64,000 nt of DNA, from NCBI RefSeq assembly GCF_003596335.1, contig NZ_QZCH01000009.1:62001-126000 (forward strand). Direction: 5' to 3'. Shown one piece after another: positions 54,498 through 62,429 of the stretch; the first letter of the stretch is position 1; each line of letters begins with the position of its first letter. The notes beneath the pieces were generated by a model that was not told the DNA's origin, ran no database searches, and worked only from the letters and a program-made list of their open reading frames with translations. Made by a program: the position numbers and the translations under genes. This stretch comes from Motilimonas pumila. Its GTDB lineage: Bacteria > Pseudomonadota > Gammaproteobacteria > Enterobacterales > CBDFNC01.

Positions 54498-55412
54498 TTG
54501 CTGAAAGGTTTACTGACTAAAGTACTCGTATTTGGCGTTATTTGCGGCCTATCATCTGCTCACGGCGCACAAGAGCGTACAGCTTCTCTTGCTGGACAGC
54601 TGGCGAGCACTGAGCAGCACCTTGGATCTGTCTGGTTGTTTATCATCGCTTGGTTGCTGTGTTTTATCATCTTTTTACTGCGCCGGATTAAATCCCTCAA
54701 ACATGAAGTTCGTCGCCTGATAGATACGATTAGCAAGCAACAAAAGAAATTAACCAACTTAACCCAAATCAATAGTCATACTCGGCTGTATAAATTCCGT
54801 TACGGCGAACAGCGTATCAATGATGAAGTGGCTTATTGCCTGCGGCAAAACGCCAGCGATCAAGGTCCAATAAAAGACGAAGTGATATTATTTTATATCA
54901 TTTTAGATAAAAGCGAGCAGCTTCGAGAAGGTTACGGTAAGCACCGCTATATGTTGTGCCAACAGCAATTTGCAACTTTATTGCAAGCCAGCTTTCGTCA
55001 TACAGACATCATAAGCCATTGGCAGGATGAAGAGTTTGTAGTATTGACCCGTGGGTTAAAACGTCAACAAGCTTGTCATTTGGCACAGCGACTTCAACAT
55101 GGGATTCAAGATTACAGTTTCGATTGCGACAAAGGCCCCAGCTTACATTTAACATGCAGCCAAGCTTACATTCCTTTTCCATTATCTCTACCAGCAGAAG
55201 AATTCGACTGGCAGCAGTTGTTGTTATTAGCGAAATCCTTGGCGATAAGCATCAGTTATCAACAAGCGGGCCATTGGTTTGGTTTAACCACAGCCACCTT
55301 GCCGACCGGTTTATCACAATATCAGCAGGTATTAACCGCCATTAGCGAAAAACAGCTTGATTACGACACCAGTCTCAGTACCATCGCAACCATTGATATT
55401 CTGCTAGATTGA
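54498..55412 (+). CDS. Membrane protein with degenerate GGDEF-like domain
   Basis: The 304-residue protein starts at TTG 54498, supported by AAGGAG 8 bp upstream. It has a signal-like N-terminus, a transmembrane helix at about 47-67 (LFIIAWLLCFIIFLLRR), a short coiled coil and a GGDEF-like domain from about 95. The signature expected as RxGGEEF reads HWQDEEF, so both glycines that hold GTP are lost, and no RxxD I-site is seen. It is probably not a diguanylate cyclase, but may still sense or bind a partner. Its end meets the DTW-domain gene. Confidence 0.7.
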   Translation: MLKGLLTKVLVFGVICGLSSAHGAQERTASLAGQLASTEQHLGSVWLFIIAWLLCFIIFLLRRIKSLKHEVRRLIDTISKQQKKLTNLTQINSHTRLYKFRYGEQRINDEVAYCLRQNASDQGPIKDEVILFYIILDKSEQLREGYGKHRYMLCQQQFATLLQASFRHTDIISHWQDEEFVVLTRGLKRQQACHLAQRLQHGIQDYSFDCDKGPSLHLTCSQAYIPFPLSLPAEEFDWQQLLLLAKSLAISISYQQAGHWFGLTTATLPTGLSQYQQVLTAISEKQLDYDTSLSTIATIDILLD

Positions 55413-55417
55413 ACATT

Positions 55418-56152
55418 ATGCAATTGCACGCTCTACACCGCCTTTATGAACAGCGAATGGCTATTGTGACACGGCCATACAAGGCCCGGGGCGCAAACGT
55501 GAAACGCTGTCGCTATTGCATGGTTAACAGTCATTTATGCATCTGTGACCTGAAACCAAAAATAGATACCCAAGCTGCGTTTATGTTGATCATGTACGAT
55601 GATGAAATTCTTAAACCCAGTAATACTGGCAGGCTGATTGCGGATCTAGCGCCGGATACGACGGGCTATATATGGTCAAGACTTGCGCCAAATGAAGCCA
55701 TGTTGGCGCAACTGAAGAACCCAAAATATCAACCCTACGTGGTGTTTCCTGGCGAGTATGCGACGCAACAACAAGTGGTCTGCAAACCCAGTATTCAACA
55801 AGGTAAAACGCCTTTATTCGTGTTGCTGGATGGCAGTTGGTCGCAAGCAAGGAAGATGTTTAAAAAAAGCCGTTGGCTCCACCAATACCCTGTATTGTCA
55901 TTCGCGCCCGATACCGTATCGCGCTATAAAATTCGTGAAAGTGCGCTGGATAATCAATTAGCGACAGCCGAGGTAGCAGCCTTGGTCTACGCCAGCTTGG
56001 GCGAAGCGAAAAATGCCATGACTATGGATCTGTGGTTTGATGTGTTTAAAGAGCATTACCTAACAGGCAAAATGCAGCGACAATTACCTGAACAAGGTGC
56101 CAGATACGCCTTAGCGCAGTGGCAAAATACCAATGCGACCGCGACTTCCTAA
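55418..56152 (+). CDS. DTW-domain tRNA-uridine aminocarboxypropyltransferase (TapT/YfiP-like)
   Basis: The protein has 244 residues from ATG 55418; an in-frame TTG at 55409 would overlap the previous gene by 4 bp. It has the zinc-binding cysteine cluster CRYCMVNSHLCICD (about 28-41) and the DTW-motif region as FVLLDGSWSQARKMFKKSRWL. DTW proteins add an acp group from SAM to uridine in tRNA. The DTW residues are relaxed (DGSW), as in several members. The gene directly follows the GGDEF-like gene, suggesting co-transcription. Confidence 0.85.
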   Translation: MQLHALHRLYEQRMAIVTRPYKARGANVKRCRYCMVNSHLCICDLKPKIDTQAAFMLIMYDDEILKPSNTGRLIADLAPDTTGYIWSRLAPNEAMLAQLKNPKYQPYVVFPGEYATQQQVVCKPSIQQGKTPLFVLLDGSWSQARKMFKKSRWLHQYPVLSFAPDTVSRYKIRESALDNQLATAEVAALVYASLGEAKNAMTMDLWFDVFKEHYLTGKMQRQLPEQGARYALAQWQNTNATATS

Positions 56153-56451
56153 TATCCTAGCTTGGAAAATTACCCCTGGTAAGCCTTGCGATTTTCAGGC
56201 TGGCATTTATTGACTTCGCTTTACCCGTGTCACAAAAAATTCTTTTGTATGTCATTTATGTAAAATCAATGGCTTATCAATTTGATTAATTTTTATCCAG
56301 AAATGCCATCTTCACTGACTTGCTCCACCCCTTAGGTCGTCTAAGGTTGATGTTACGGCCTTTTTTAGCAGCGAGGTCCAACATAGCCAGGCTGACTTTT
56401 TGTTAGCGCAGAGTTTGCCGTGGCAGCCGACGAATCCGTGGAGACAAAACT
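56153..56451. other. Intergenic region downstream of the DTW gene
   Basis: About 300 bp without a credible gene. Weak dyads (GCCTTGCGATTTTCAGGC near 56182) are present, but I see no certain promoter or terminator. Confidence 0.5.
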
Positions 56452-56694
56452 ATGCACGCAACTCATAAAATCGATGATGCGCTTATCATGTGTCATACCC
56501 AAACTCAAACTAAGTCAGGTTGGTTACAAACCTTCGTGATCCCTAACTCTTCCGTTAAAGTGCTACAGATTTGTACTCATGACAAAGTGCAAGATTGCAC
56601 CATGAGTTGCTTAAGCTGCTTTTTTGTTAGACGCCAATACCGTAATGGCAAACAATATGGCGTCATAGATAAAGACCATTTTGATATACATTAG
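56452..56694 (+). CDS. Small cysteine-containing protein of unknown function
   Basis: An 80-residue frame starting at ATG 56452, with GTGGAGAC about 8 bp upstream. It contains a cysteine cluster (ICTHDKVQDCTMSCLSCFF; C-x(8)-C-x3-C-x2-C) and a basic, aromatic C-terminus (RRQYRNGKQYGVIDKDHF). I recognise no family. The cluster may bind a metal. The good ribosome site and sensible composition favour a real gene. Confidence 0.5.
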   Translation: MHATHKIDDALIMCHTQTQTKSGWLQTFVIPNSSVKVLQICTHDKVQDCTMSCLSCFFVRRQYRNGKQYGVIDKDHFDIH

Positions 56695-56726
56695 CAGGCA
56701 GCCCGTGAGTATACAGGTGTAAAAAA

Positions 56727-56742
56727 AGGGCCTAGAGGCCCT
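56727..56742 (-). terminator. Intrinsic terminator after ppiC
   Basis: On the minus strand AGGGCCT and AGGCCCT form a 7-bp stem with a minimal loop, followed by TTTTTT. It ends the ppiC transcript and lies between two convergent genes. Confidence 0.8.
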
Positions 56743-56769
56743 CTAATGTGAAATCATTAACAAAGTTGA

Positions 56770-57048
56770 TTAGGTGCGACTCGTGACTTCAAGTAGGTGA
56801 AAACCAAAGTCAGTTTTAACCGGCCCTTGAACAGTATTAACCGGCGCACTAAATACCACTTTGTCAAACTCAGCGACCATCATACCTGGACCAAACTCAC
56901 CTAAATCACCGCCTTGCGCACCCGATGGGCACGACGAGTGCTGTTTCGCGAGATCGCCAAAGTCGGCACCGGCTTCAATTTGTTGTTTAAGTTCATTGCA
57001 CTGAGCTTCAGTGTCAACCAAGATGTGACGGGCTGTTGCGACTGTCAT
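56770..57048 (-). CDS. ppiC: Parvulin-type peptidyl-prolyl isomerase PpiC
   Basis: The 92-residue protein consists of a single parvulin domain without signal peptide, as in E. coli PpiC (93 residues). Motifs are ATARHILVDTEAQCNELK, FGDLAKQHSSCPSGAQGGDLGEFGPGMMV, FDKVVFSAPVNTVQGPVKTDFGFHLLEV. It catalyses prolyl isomerisation in the cytoplasm. It lies 24 bp behind the PhnA-type gene on the same strand and may share its transcript. Confidence 0.95.
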   Translation of the reverse strand: MTVATARHILVDTEAQCNELKQQIEAGADFGDLAKQHSSCPSGAQGGDLGEFGPGMMVAEFDKVVFSAPVNTVQGPVKTDFGFHLLEVTSRT

Positions 57049-57072
57049 AGCATTTCCTTTGAGTTGTTGCGT

Positions 57073-57606
57073 TTAGTTCTTTTTACAATACGCGGCGATG
57101 ATGACAATCATGGTGCCATTCACGCGACCTTGTATATGTTCAGGGTTATTGGTTAAGCCAATATTACGAACAGGTGTACCACGTTTTGCGGTGAAATTGG
57201 CACCTTTTACTACCAAGTCTTTGACTAAGGTAACACTGTCACCTGCTTTTAATTCATGGCCATTTACATCTAAGGTTTTTTCTACGTCCTCTGCGAGACC
57301 GCTTTTGGCCCACTCAAGCACATCGTCCTCAAGGTAAAGCATTTCCAATAGGTCTTGCGCCCAGCTTTGCTCTTCAGACAAAAACGTCAGTTGACGCCAA
57401 GCCATCACTTGCACTGCGCTTTGTTGACTCCACATGCTGTCATTTAAACAACGCCAATGGTTCGCATCCGTCGTTTCTGGCGCGTCAATTTGGCCTAAAC
57501 ATGTCTCACACAGGGTTATTTCATCGTTGCCTAGATTACTAGCTGGTGTCACTTTATACAGGCTAAGCTTATTATCGCTTGCGCATAAATCACATTGAGT
57601 GTTCAC
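57073..57606 (-). CDS. PhnA domain protein
   Basis: The 177-residue protein has an N-terminal zinc-ribbon-like pair (QCDLCASDNKL and LCETCLGQI). The C-terminal PhnA domain has VNGHELKAGDSVTLVKDLVVKG and KRGTPVRNIGLTNNPEHIQG. It resembles the longer PhnA-like proteins, not a phosphonoacetate hydrolase; the historic link to phosphonate use is not supported in general. It is cytoplasmic. Confidence 0.85.
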   Translation of the reverse strand: MNTQCDLCASDNKLSLYKVTPASNLGNDEITLCETCLGQIDAPETTDANHWRCLNDSMWSQQSAVQVMAWRQLTFLSEEQSWAQDLLEMLYLEDDVLEWAKSGLAEDVEKTLDVNGHELKAGDSVTLVKDLVVKGANFTAKRGTPVRNIGLTNNPEHIQGRVNGTMIVIIAAYCKKN

Positions 57607-57647
57607 AGGTTAATTCCTAAAGCAGAAAGTTAAACCAAGCATAGCAA

Positions 57648-58232
57648 CTATTGCCCTTGATATGCTTGATCTGAAAAGTGTTTACGACACAGTGAAACGT
57701 ATCTATCGTTGCCACCAATCTCGATTTGCTGGCCGTCTTGTAGCACTTGCCCATCAGGGCTGACTCGTACAACCATGGTGGCTTTGCGGCCACAATGACA
57801 AATGGTTTTGAGCTCTACCAACTTATCAGCCCATGCCAGAAGATATTGGCTGCCACCGAACAGTTCGCCTCGAAAATCGGTGCGCAAACCATAACAAAGG
57901 GCAGGGATATGGAGTATATCTACCACCTCGGTGAGCTGTTTAACTTGTTGTTTGGTCAAAAATTGGCATTCATCAATAAGTACACAATCAATCTTGCCTT
58001 GTTGTTGTAACTCAGTGATGCATTTGAATAAGTTTGTGTCTGCTTCAAATACTTCTGCATTGGCTTGCAAACCAATACGGGAACTGACTTTACCAACACC
58101 TTGACGATCATCAAGCGCGGCAGTAAAAATAACGCTGCGCAAACCACGCTCTTCATAGTTATAAGCAGATTGCAGTAGAGCCGTCGACTTACCGGCGTTC
58201 ATGGTTGAATAATAAAAATACAATTGCGCCAT
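57648..58232 (-). CDS. tdk: Thymidine kinase
   Basis: The 194-residue enzyme starts at ATG 58232, with GGGAGG 5 bp upstream; a longer frame to 58310 is unlikely. The type II thymidine kinase has P-loop [15 protein letters not shown], the Walker B-like [24 protein letters not shown], and zinc-binding cysteines ([14 protein letters not shown]). It phosphorylates thymidine in the salvage pathway. Length matches E. coli Tdk (about 205). Confidence 0.95.
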   Translation of the reverse strand: MAQLYFYYSTMNAGKSTALLQSAYNYEERGLRSVIFTAALDDRQGVGKVSSRIGLQANAEVFEADTNLFKCITELQQQGKIDCVLIDECQFLTKQQVKQLTEVVDILHIPALCYGLRTDFRGELFGGSQYLLAWADKLVELKTICHCGRKATMVVRVSPDGQVLQDGQQIEIGGNDRYVSLCRKHFSDQAYQGQ

Positions 58233-58336
58233 GCTGGCCTCCCACAAAATCGGCCGATATTCTACTCTGGTTATGCTGGCCTTGTATATGTGGTTTTTTA
58301 TTAATATCAAGCGATGCAGCGCCCTTGGTGTTCAGG

Positions 58337-58342
58337 TATAAT
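58337..58342 (+). promoter_or_regulatory. -10 element of the cvfB promoter
   Basis: CAGGTATAATGCC has an extended -10-like TATAAT about 29 bp upstream of the cvfB ATG. The -35 is weak. Confidence 0.45.
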
Positions 58343-58370
58343 GCCTTGTCCATTTTAAAGAGAGTAAGTC

Positions 58371-59228
58371 ATGGCGCAAACAGGCGTATTGAATCAACTG
58401 ACCGTTGTAAAACAAGTCCCTTTTGGTGTTTACCTAGATGCAGGCGAGCTGGGCGAGGTATTATTGCCGAGTAAGTTTGTGCCGTCGGATTGCGAGCCTG
58501 GCTCTCAGGTAGAAGTATTCTTATACACAGACTCCGAAGATATGATCATCGCTACTACGGTTAAACCTAAGGCCATGGTTGGGGAGTTCGCCTATTTACC
58601 GGTGATCGATGTTTCTCGCCATGGCGCATTCATGGATTGGGGCTTAGACAAGGACTTGCTGGTGCCGTTTAACCAACAACGTGTGCCAATGGAGTCGGGC
58701 AGAAACTATGTGGTGCACATTTACCGCGATCAACATTCTGAGCGGATTGCTGCCAGTGCAAAACTGGACCGCTTTTTAGATAAAAAAACACCGCGCTTTG
58801 CGCGAGGTGACAAAGTCTCTGTGCTGATAGCTCAACGCACCGACTTAGGTTACAAGGCTGTGGTAAATAACGCATTTTGGGGTGTGATATACAACAATGA
58901 AGTGTTCAAGCCGATTCGTGTTGGCCAAAAGCACACCGCCTACATTAAACAAGTGCGCGAAGACGGTCGCATTGACATTAGCTTGCAACCTGGCCAGCAA
59001 GCACAAATGGACGATGTGAGCCAAGCCATACTCAATCATTTAGAAGCCCATGACGGTGTCAGTAGCTTGAATGACAAAAGTGACCCAGCCGTGATTTCAA
59101 AAGTATTCGGTGTCAGTAAAGGGGTATTTAAGCGGGCGATTGGCGGACTATTTAAAGCGGGTTTAATTGAAATCAGCAAGCAAGGTATTCGTCTAGTACA
59201 AGACAATGCAGAGTCAGACTTTGACTAA
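58371..59228 (+). CDS. cvfB: S1-domain RNA-binding protein CvfB (YitL-like)
   Basis: The 285-residue protein has three S1-like OB domains (about 5-65, 72-140 and 150-215) and a C-terminal winged helix (about 225-280): ILNHLEAHDGVSSLNDKSDP, then VFGVSKGVFKRAIGGLFKAGLI. Conserved segments are FGVYLDAGELGEVLLP, VSRHGAFMDWGLDKDLLVP and YKAVVNNAFWGVIYNNEVF. CvfB-type proteins bind RNA and affect virulence factor expression in Staphylococcus. A GAGAGTAAGTC ribosome site precedes the ATG. Confidence 0.88.
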   Translation: MAQTGVLNQLTVVKQVPFGVYLDAGELGEVLLPSKFVPSDCEPGSQVEVFLYTDSEDMIIATTVKPKAMVGEFAYLPVIDVSRHGAFMDWGLDKDLLVPFNQQRVPMESGRNYVVHIYRDQHSERIAASAKLDRFLDKKTPRFARGDKVSVLIAQRTDLGYKAVVNNAFWGVIYNNEVFKPIRVGQKHTAYIKQVREDGRIDISLQPGQQAQMDDVSQAILNHLEAHDGVSSLNDKSDPAVISKVFGVSKGVFKRAIGGLFKAGLIEISKQGIRLVQDNAESDFD

Positions 59229-59313
59229 AGCCATGGCGTTTTGCTTGACTGTTCGCCAAACTGACATGTGTATTTTGGTGCAAGGCCGTCATTAACTGAG
59301 CTCGTGTAAAGCA

Positions 59314-59589
59314 TCAGCCTCGCTTTAGGTTACTGGTATTGCGAACTGTGGCGTATCCGCGCCACACATTCTTACAGCGCTGTACCAAGTTTTCAGGGAG
59401 TTGGCGGCTGAAATGCAATTGGTACCGATTGCCTTTTTTACTGGCATAAATGTCGCCACTGACGTGTTGCTGGCTAGCAAAGATGGCTTGCAATTCTTGC
59501 TGAAAATATACAGGCATTAACCCTCGTTTGTTTACGACTTGGCCATTTTGTATTTTTACCCACACCGCGGCAGTGATCCTAAGTAACAT
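59314..59589 (-). CDS. Small protein resembling DUF3634
   Basis: A 91-residue frame with VKIQNGQVVNKRGLMPVYFQ, VSGDIYASKKGNRYQLHFS and LPENLVQRCKNVW. These fit the DUF3634 pattern (IxxGxVxxxKGxLP, SGxIxGxR, FSxxIPxxxxQRxRNV). The N-terminal transmembrane segment of that family is not obvious here, only a short LLRITAAVWV. AGAGAGAG lies before the ATG. Function is unknown. Confidence 0.6.
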   Translation of the reverse strand: MLLRITAAVWVKIQNGQVVNKRGLMPVYFQQELQAIFASQQHVSGDIYASKKGNRYQLHFSRQLPENLVQRCKNVWRGYATVRNTSNLKRG

Positions 59590-59665
59590 AATGCTCTCTC
59601 TAACCTATCTATTGCTAAGCATACCACGAAGGCTTGTGCTGGCAATGGGGATAAGTCAGCTTATG

Positions 59666-61612
59666 TTAAGCGAGCGCTTGATCTTGAATATGTAATACCT
59701 TATCTCGGCCGCTGGCCTTAGCTTTATACAGGGCTTTATCTGCCATTTTATACACTTGGTCGTGTGTCATTTGTGGGCGGTATTCACACAGGCCAATTGA
59801 GCATGTAACGCCGTAGTCTAAATCGAATTCAGATTTGATGTGCTCACGAATACGGTTGCAGACCACAAGGGCGGCATCGGTATTGGTTTGCGGCATCAAA
59901 ATGGCAAACTCTTCGCCACCCAATCGACAAAAGCAGTCAGTTTCTCTTAATAGCGTATTGCAGCTCTGAGCAACACGCTTTAGCACCTCATCACCAATAA
60001 AATGCCCGTGTTTGTCGTTCACTTGCTTAAAGTGATCAAGATCTAAAATGGCGAGGGTAAAATAGCTGTTGCCATAACGCTTAGCGTTGTTAATCATCTT
60101 TTTAAATTCAGTATCAAAATAGCGTCGGTTAAAGCTGCCAGTCAGTACGTCAGTTGAGGACAAGGCTTCTAGCCTTTTGGCATGGTTTTTCTGCTTGGTG
60201 ATGTCAATAAAGTTGATCACAAAATAGACTTGTTTATCAAGCTGACTGTTGCCTTTTACGGTATTGATTTCAAGCCAAAGCATGATCTCTTCACCGCTGT
60301 GGTTATACGCTTTCACTTCTCCTTGCCAGCGGCCGGCACTGTTGATGCGGGTGGTGATAAAACTCCAAAAATCTTGTTGTCCTTCCGTGCTGACCAGCAT
60401 ATTAGGCTCTGCGCCTACTACAGCGTGACGACTGAACCCTAATAATTCGGTAAATGCTTGATTGACACCGACAATTTTTCCCTTACTGTCTAAGATGATA
60501 ACCGATGACATGGTGCCAAATGCGCGCAACAATAACTTTTGTGTTTGTAATTGGTTGACCCAACGCTGTGCATTAATAAACACCACCAACACAATAAAAG
60601 CGATGGCCAATAATCGAAAATAAAAGTTACGTAATGCTTTTGCCACGTCTTTTTCTGCGAGCGCGTTGACGTACTCGTCTTTAATTTGGGCCGTGAATAA
60701 GACTTTTGAATGTAACTTATCGGTTAAGTGCTCACCATTTGAAAAATCAAACCAGGTGTAAACTAACTCACTGCTTGCGAGTTTCGCCTTACCCTGAGGC
60801 TGCTGCAAAATACTCGACCACTGTGACTGCAATTGCTGCTTGAGTTGTGTCTCTTGTAATTCGCAACCGGTTTGCGCAAATAAACAGCTGCCATTGTGCG
60901 AGCTCACCATAAAGGGCAAGTCTGAGATAACGTTTAACAACCGAAACTGCTGATAGAAGTCGGCCATGTTCATATTAATGATGATGTAACCGTAGCGTTG
61001 GCCATTAAAATCTACCGAGCTTATTAATCTTCCCGCTTGCTGCAATGGGTAGACGTATTTGCCATTTTCACGTTCAAAATCGAACGCGCTAAGTGCAATT
61101 TGATCTTGCTGTAATTTTGCCGCTAATTGCATGTAGTCGCGGCTTGCTTTATTTTGCAGCTTATCAGCGACGTCGACTAAGCCCGTTTCAGGGTCGTAAT
61201 TCACTCGTATTTGTTCTTGACCGTTAATGTCGACGTAACGTAATTGTGTGTAAGCGTTAGAGTTTTTAAGCAATAAGCTCCACCTGTCCTCAATGCGTTG
61301 TTTAATTGCTTTAGGTTGACTTATGGCAAAGGCGCGAGTCAGTTCAGTTTTTGACAATACCCGGGCTAAATCTTCAGCGTGGTTAAATTTCTTGTCAAAC
61401 AACACAAAAGCGGCCTCTTCTGTGGCATACGCAAGTTCTAACTGTACTTGTTTTTCTTCATCGAGAATATCATGTTTTTCAAGCAGGTAGTACCAGGTAG
61501 ACGCGCCGGTCATGATTGCAATAAACAGCACAAAACCGACCCAAAACCACAAACTTTTGCTTTGGCTGTGGGACAAGGTGGTGAGTTTGCTGTCGAGTGA
61601 ATATTTGGCCAC
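59666..61612 (-). CDS. Membrane diguanylate cyclase with periplasmic sensor, PAS and GGDEF
   Basis: The 648-residue protein begins with a TM at about 22-44 (LWFWVGFVLFIAIMTGAS). It has a large periplasmic dCACHE-like sensor (about 45-330), a second TM at about 335-352 (LLAIAFIVLVVFINAQ), a PAS domain at about 365-470 and a GGDEF domain at about 485-640. The active site is GGEEF near 565 (CRLGGEEFAILMP), with an RETD I-site five residues before it, so product inhibition is expected. It makes cyclic di-GMP from GTP in answer to an unknown external signal. No EAL domain is present. Confidence 0.92.
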   Translation of the reverse strand: MAKYSLDSKLTTLSHSQSKSLWFWVGFVLFIAIMTGASTWYYLLEKHDILDEEKQVQLELAYATEEAAFVLFDKKFNHAEDLARVLSKTELTRAFAISQPKAIKQRIEDRWSLLLKNSNAYTQLRYVDINGQEQIRVNYDPETGLVDVADKLQNKASRDYMQLAAKLQQDQIALSAFDFERENGKYVYPLQQAGRLISSVDFNGQRYGYIIINMNMADFYQQFRLLNVISDLPFMVSSHNGSCLFAQTGCELQETQLKQQLQSQWSSILQQPQGKAKLASSELVYTWFDFSNGEHLTDKLHSKVLFTAQIKDEYVNALAEKDVAKALRNFYFRLLAIAFIVLVVFINAQRWVNQLQTQKLLLRAFGTMSSVIILDSKGKIVGVNQAFTELLGFSRHAVVGAEPNMLVSTEGQQDFWSFITTRINSAGRWQGEVKAYNHSGEEIMLWLEINTVKGNSQLDKQVYFVINFIDITKQKNHAKRLEALSSTDVLTGSFNRRYFDTEFKKMINNAKRYGNSYFTLAILDLDHFKQVNDKHGHFIGDEVLKRVAQSCNTLLRETDCFCRLGGEEFAILMPQTNTDAALVVCNRIREHIKSEFDLDYGVTCSIGLCEYRPQMTHDQVYKMADKALYKAKASGRDKVLHIQDQALA

Positions 61613-61895
61613 GTACTTTCCTCGTTATTGAGACCGCTCTAGTATACTGACCAAGAAAAGAACAAGAATGACTTTTCAGTGACTCACGGCCACTAAAATT
61701 AAACACTTCCTGAGGATCTGATGAATTAAGGGGCGATTAGTCGATAAATAAGTGCTTTGAGCGGTTTTATCTTGGCATTCTCTAAATATTGATGGCCAGT
61801 GAACGGTCCCTTATTGAATAATTTTTAAGGTCTTGGATTTAAGGCCGTCGCAAGGCTTGATATACTTTTGCCACTTTTCAATTTGATGCCAAAAA

Positions 61896-62369
61896 ATGAA
61901 CTATTTTCCACTGGATGAGCATAAAAAAGCCTGGGTATTTAAACGTCATGACTTGCCTATTTCTGAGCCTGATTTAGCCACCATCAAACCGATGGTAACC
62001 GGCCGCGCTGGTCAACTTTGGCAAACACGTATTAGCAAACAATCGGATCACCCTGATTTTTTTAAGAAAGGCGATTGGCCGTTTAATGTTAACTCTTGGC
62101 ACAGCCAGGGCAATTGGGAAACGCAGTGGGACAGTGATAATGCTGAGCTTCCAGATGAGATTTTAACGTCAATAGACTGGCCTGATCATACCACTGTGTA
62201 TTTTTGCTGCGATAAACGCAATGTGATTGAAACCCAATGGGGCACGTTTAAACGTTGTTGGAAAAACTTCTTATTTATGGACGATGGCAGCCTGTTGATT
62301 GCCAAAAAACAACTGCAAGCACTGCAATTTCTCTCAAATGGCGATTATCGCTTGGGTAGCATCAGTTAA
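61896..62369 (+). CDS. DUF2947 family protein
   Basis: The 157-residue cytoplasmic protein starts MNYFPLDEHKKAWVFKRHDL and has DHPDFFKKGDWPF, then WETQWDSDNAELP, and FKRCWKNFLFMDDGSLL, matching DUF2947 of Vibrio and Shewanella. It is rich in tryptophan. Function is unknown. It stands alone between two leftward genes. Confidence 0.82.
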   Translation: MNYFPLDEHKKAWVFKRHDLPISEPDLATIKPMVTGRAGQLWQTRISKQSDHPDFFKKGDWPFNVNSWHSQGNWETQWDSDNAELPDEILTSIDWPDHTTVYFCCDKRNVIETQWGTFKRCWKNFLFMDDGSLLIAKKQLQALQFLSNGDYRLGSIS

Positions 62370-62429
62370 ACATTGTATTTAGGGTAAGTTTGCATCGCTT
62401 TTCGTTGGCGCTGCAAACTGATTCTGAAA

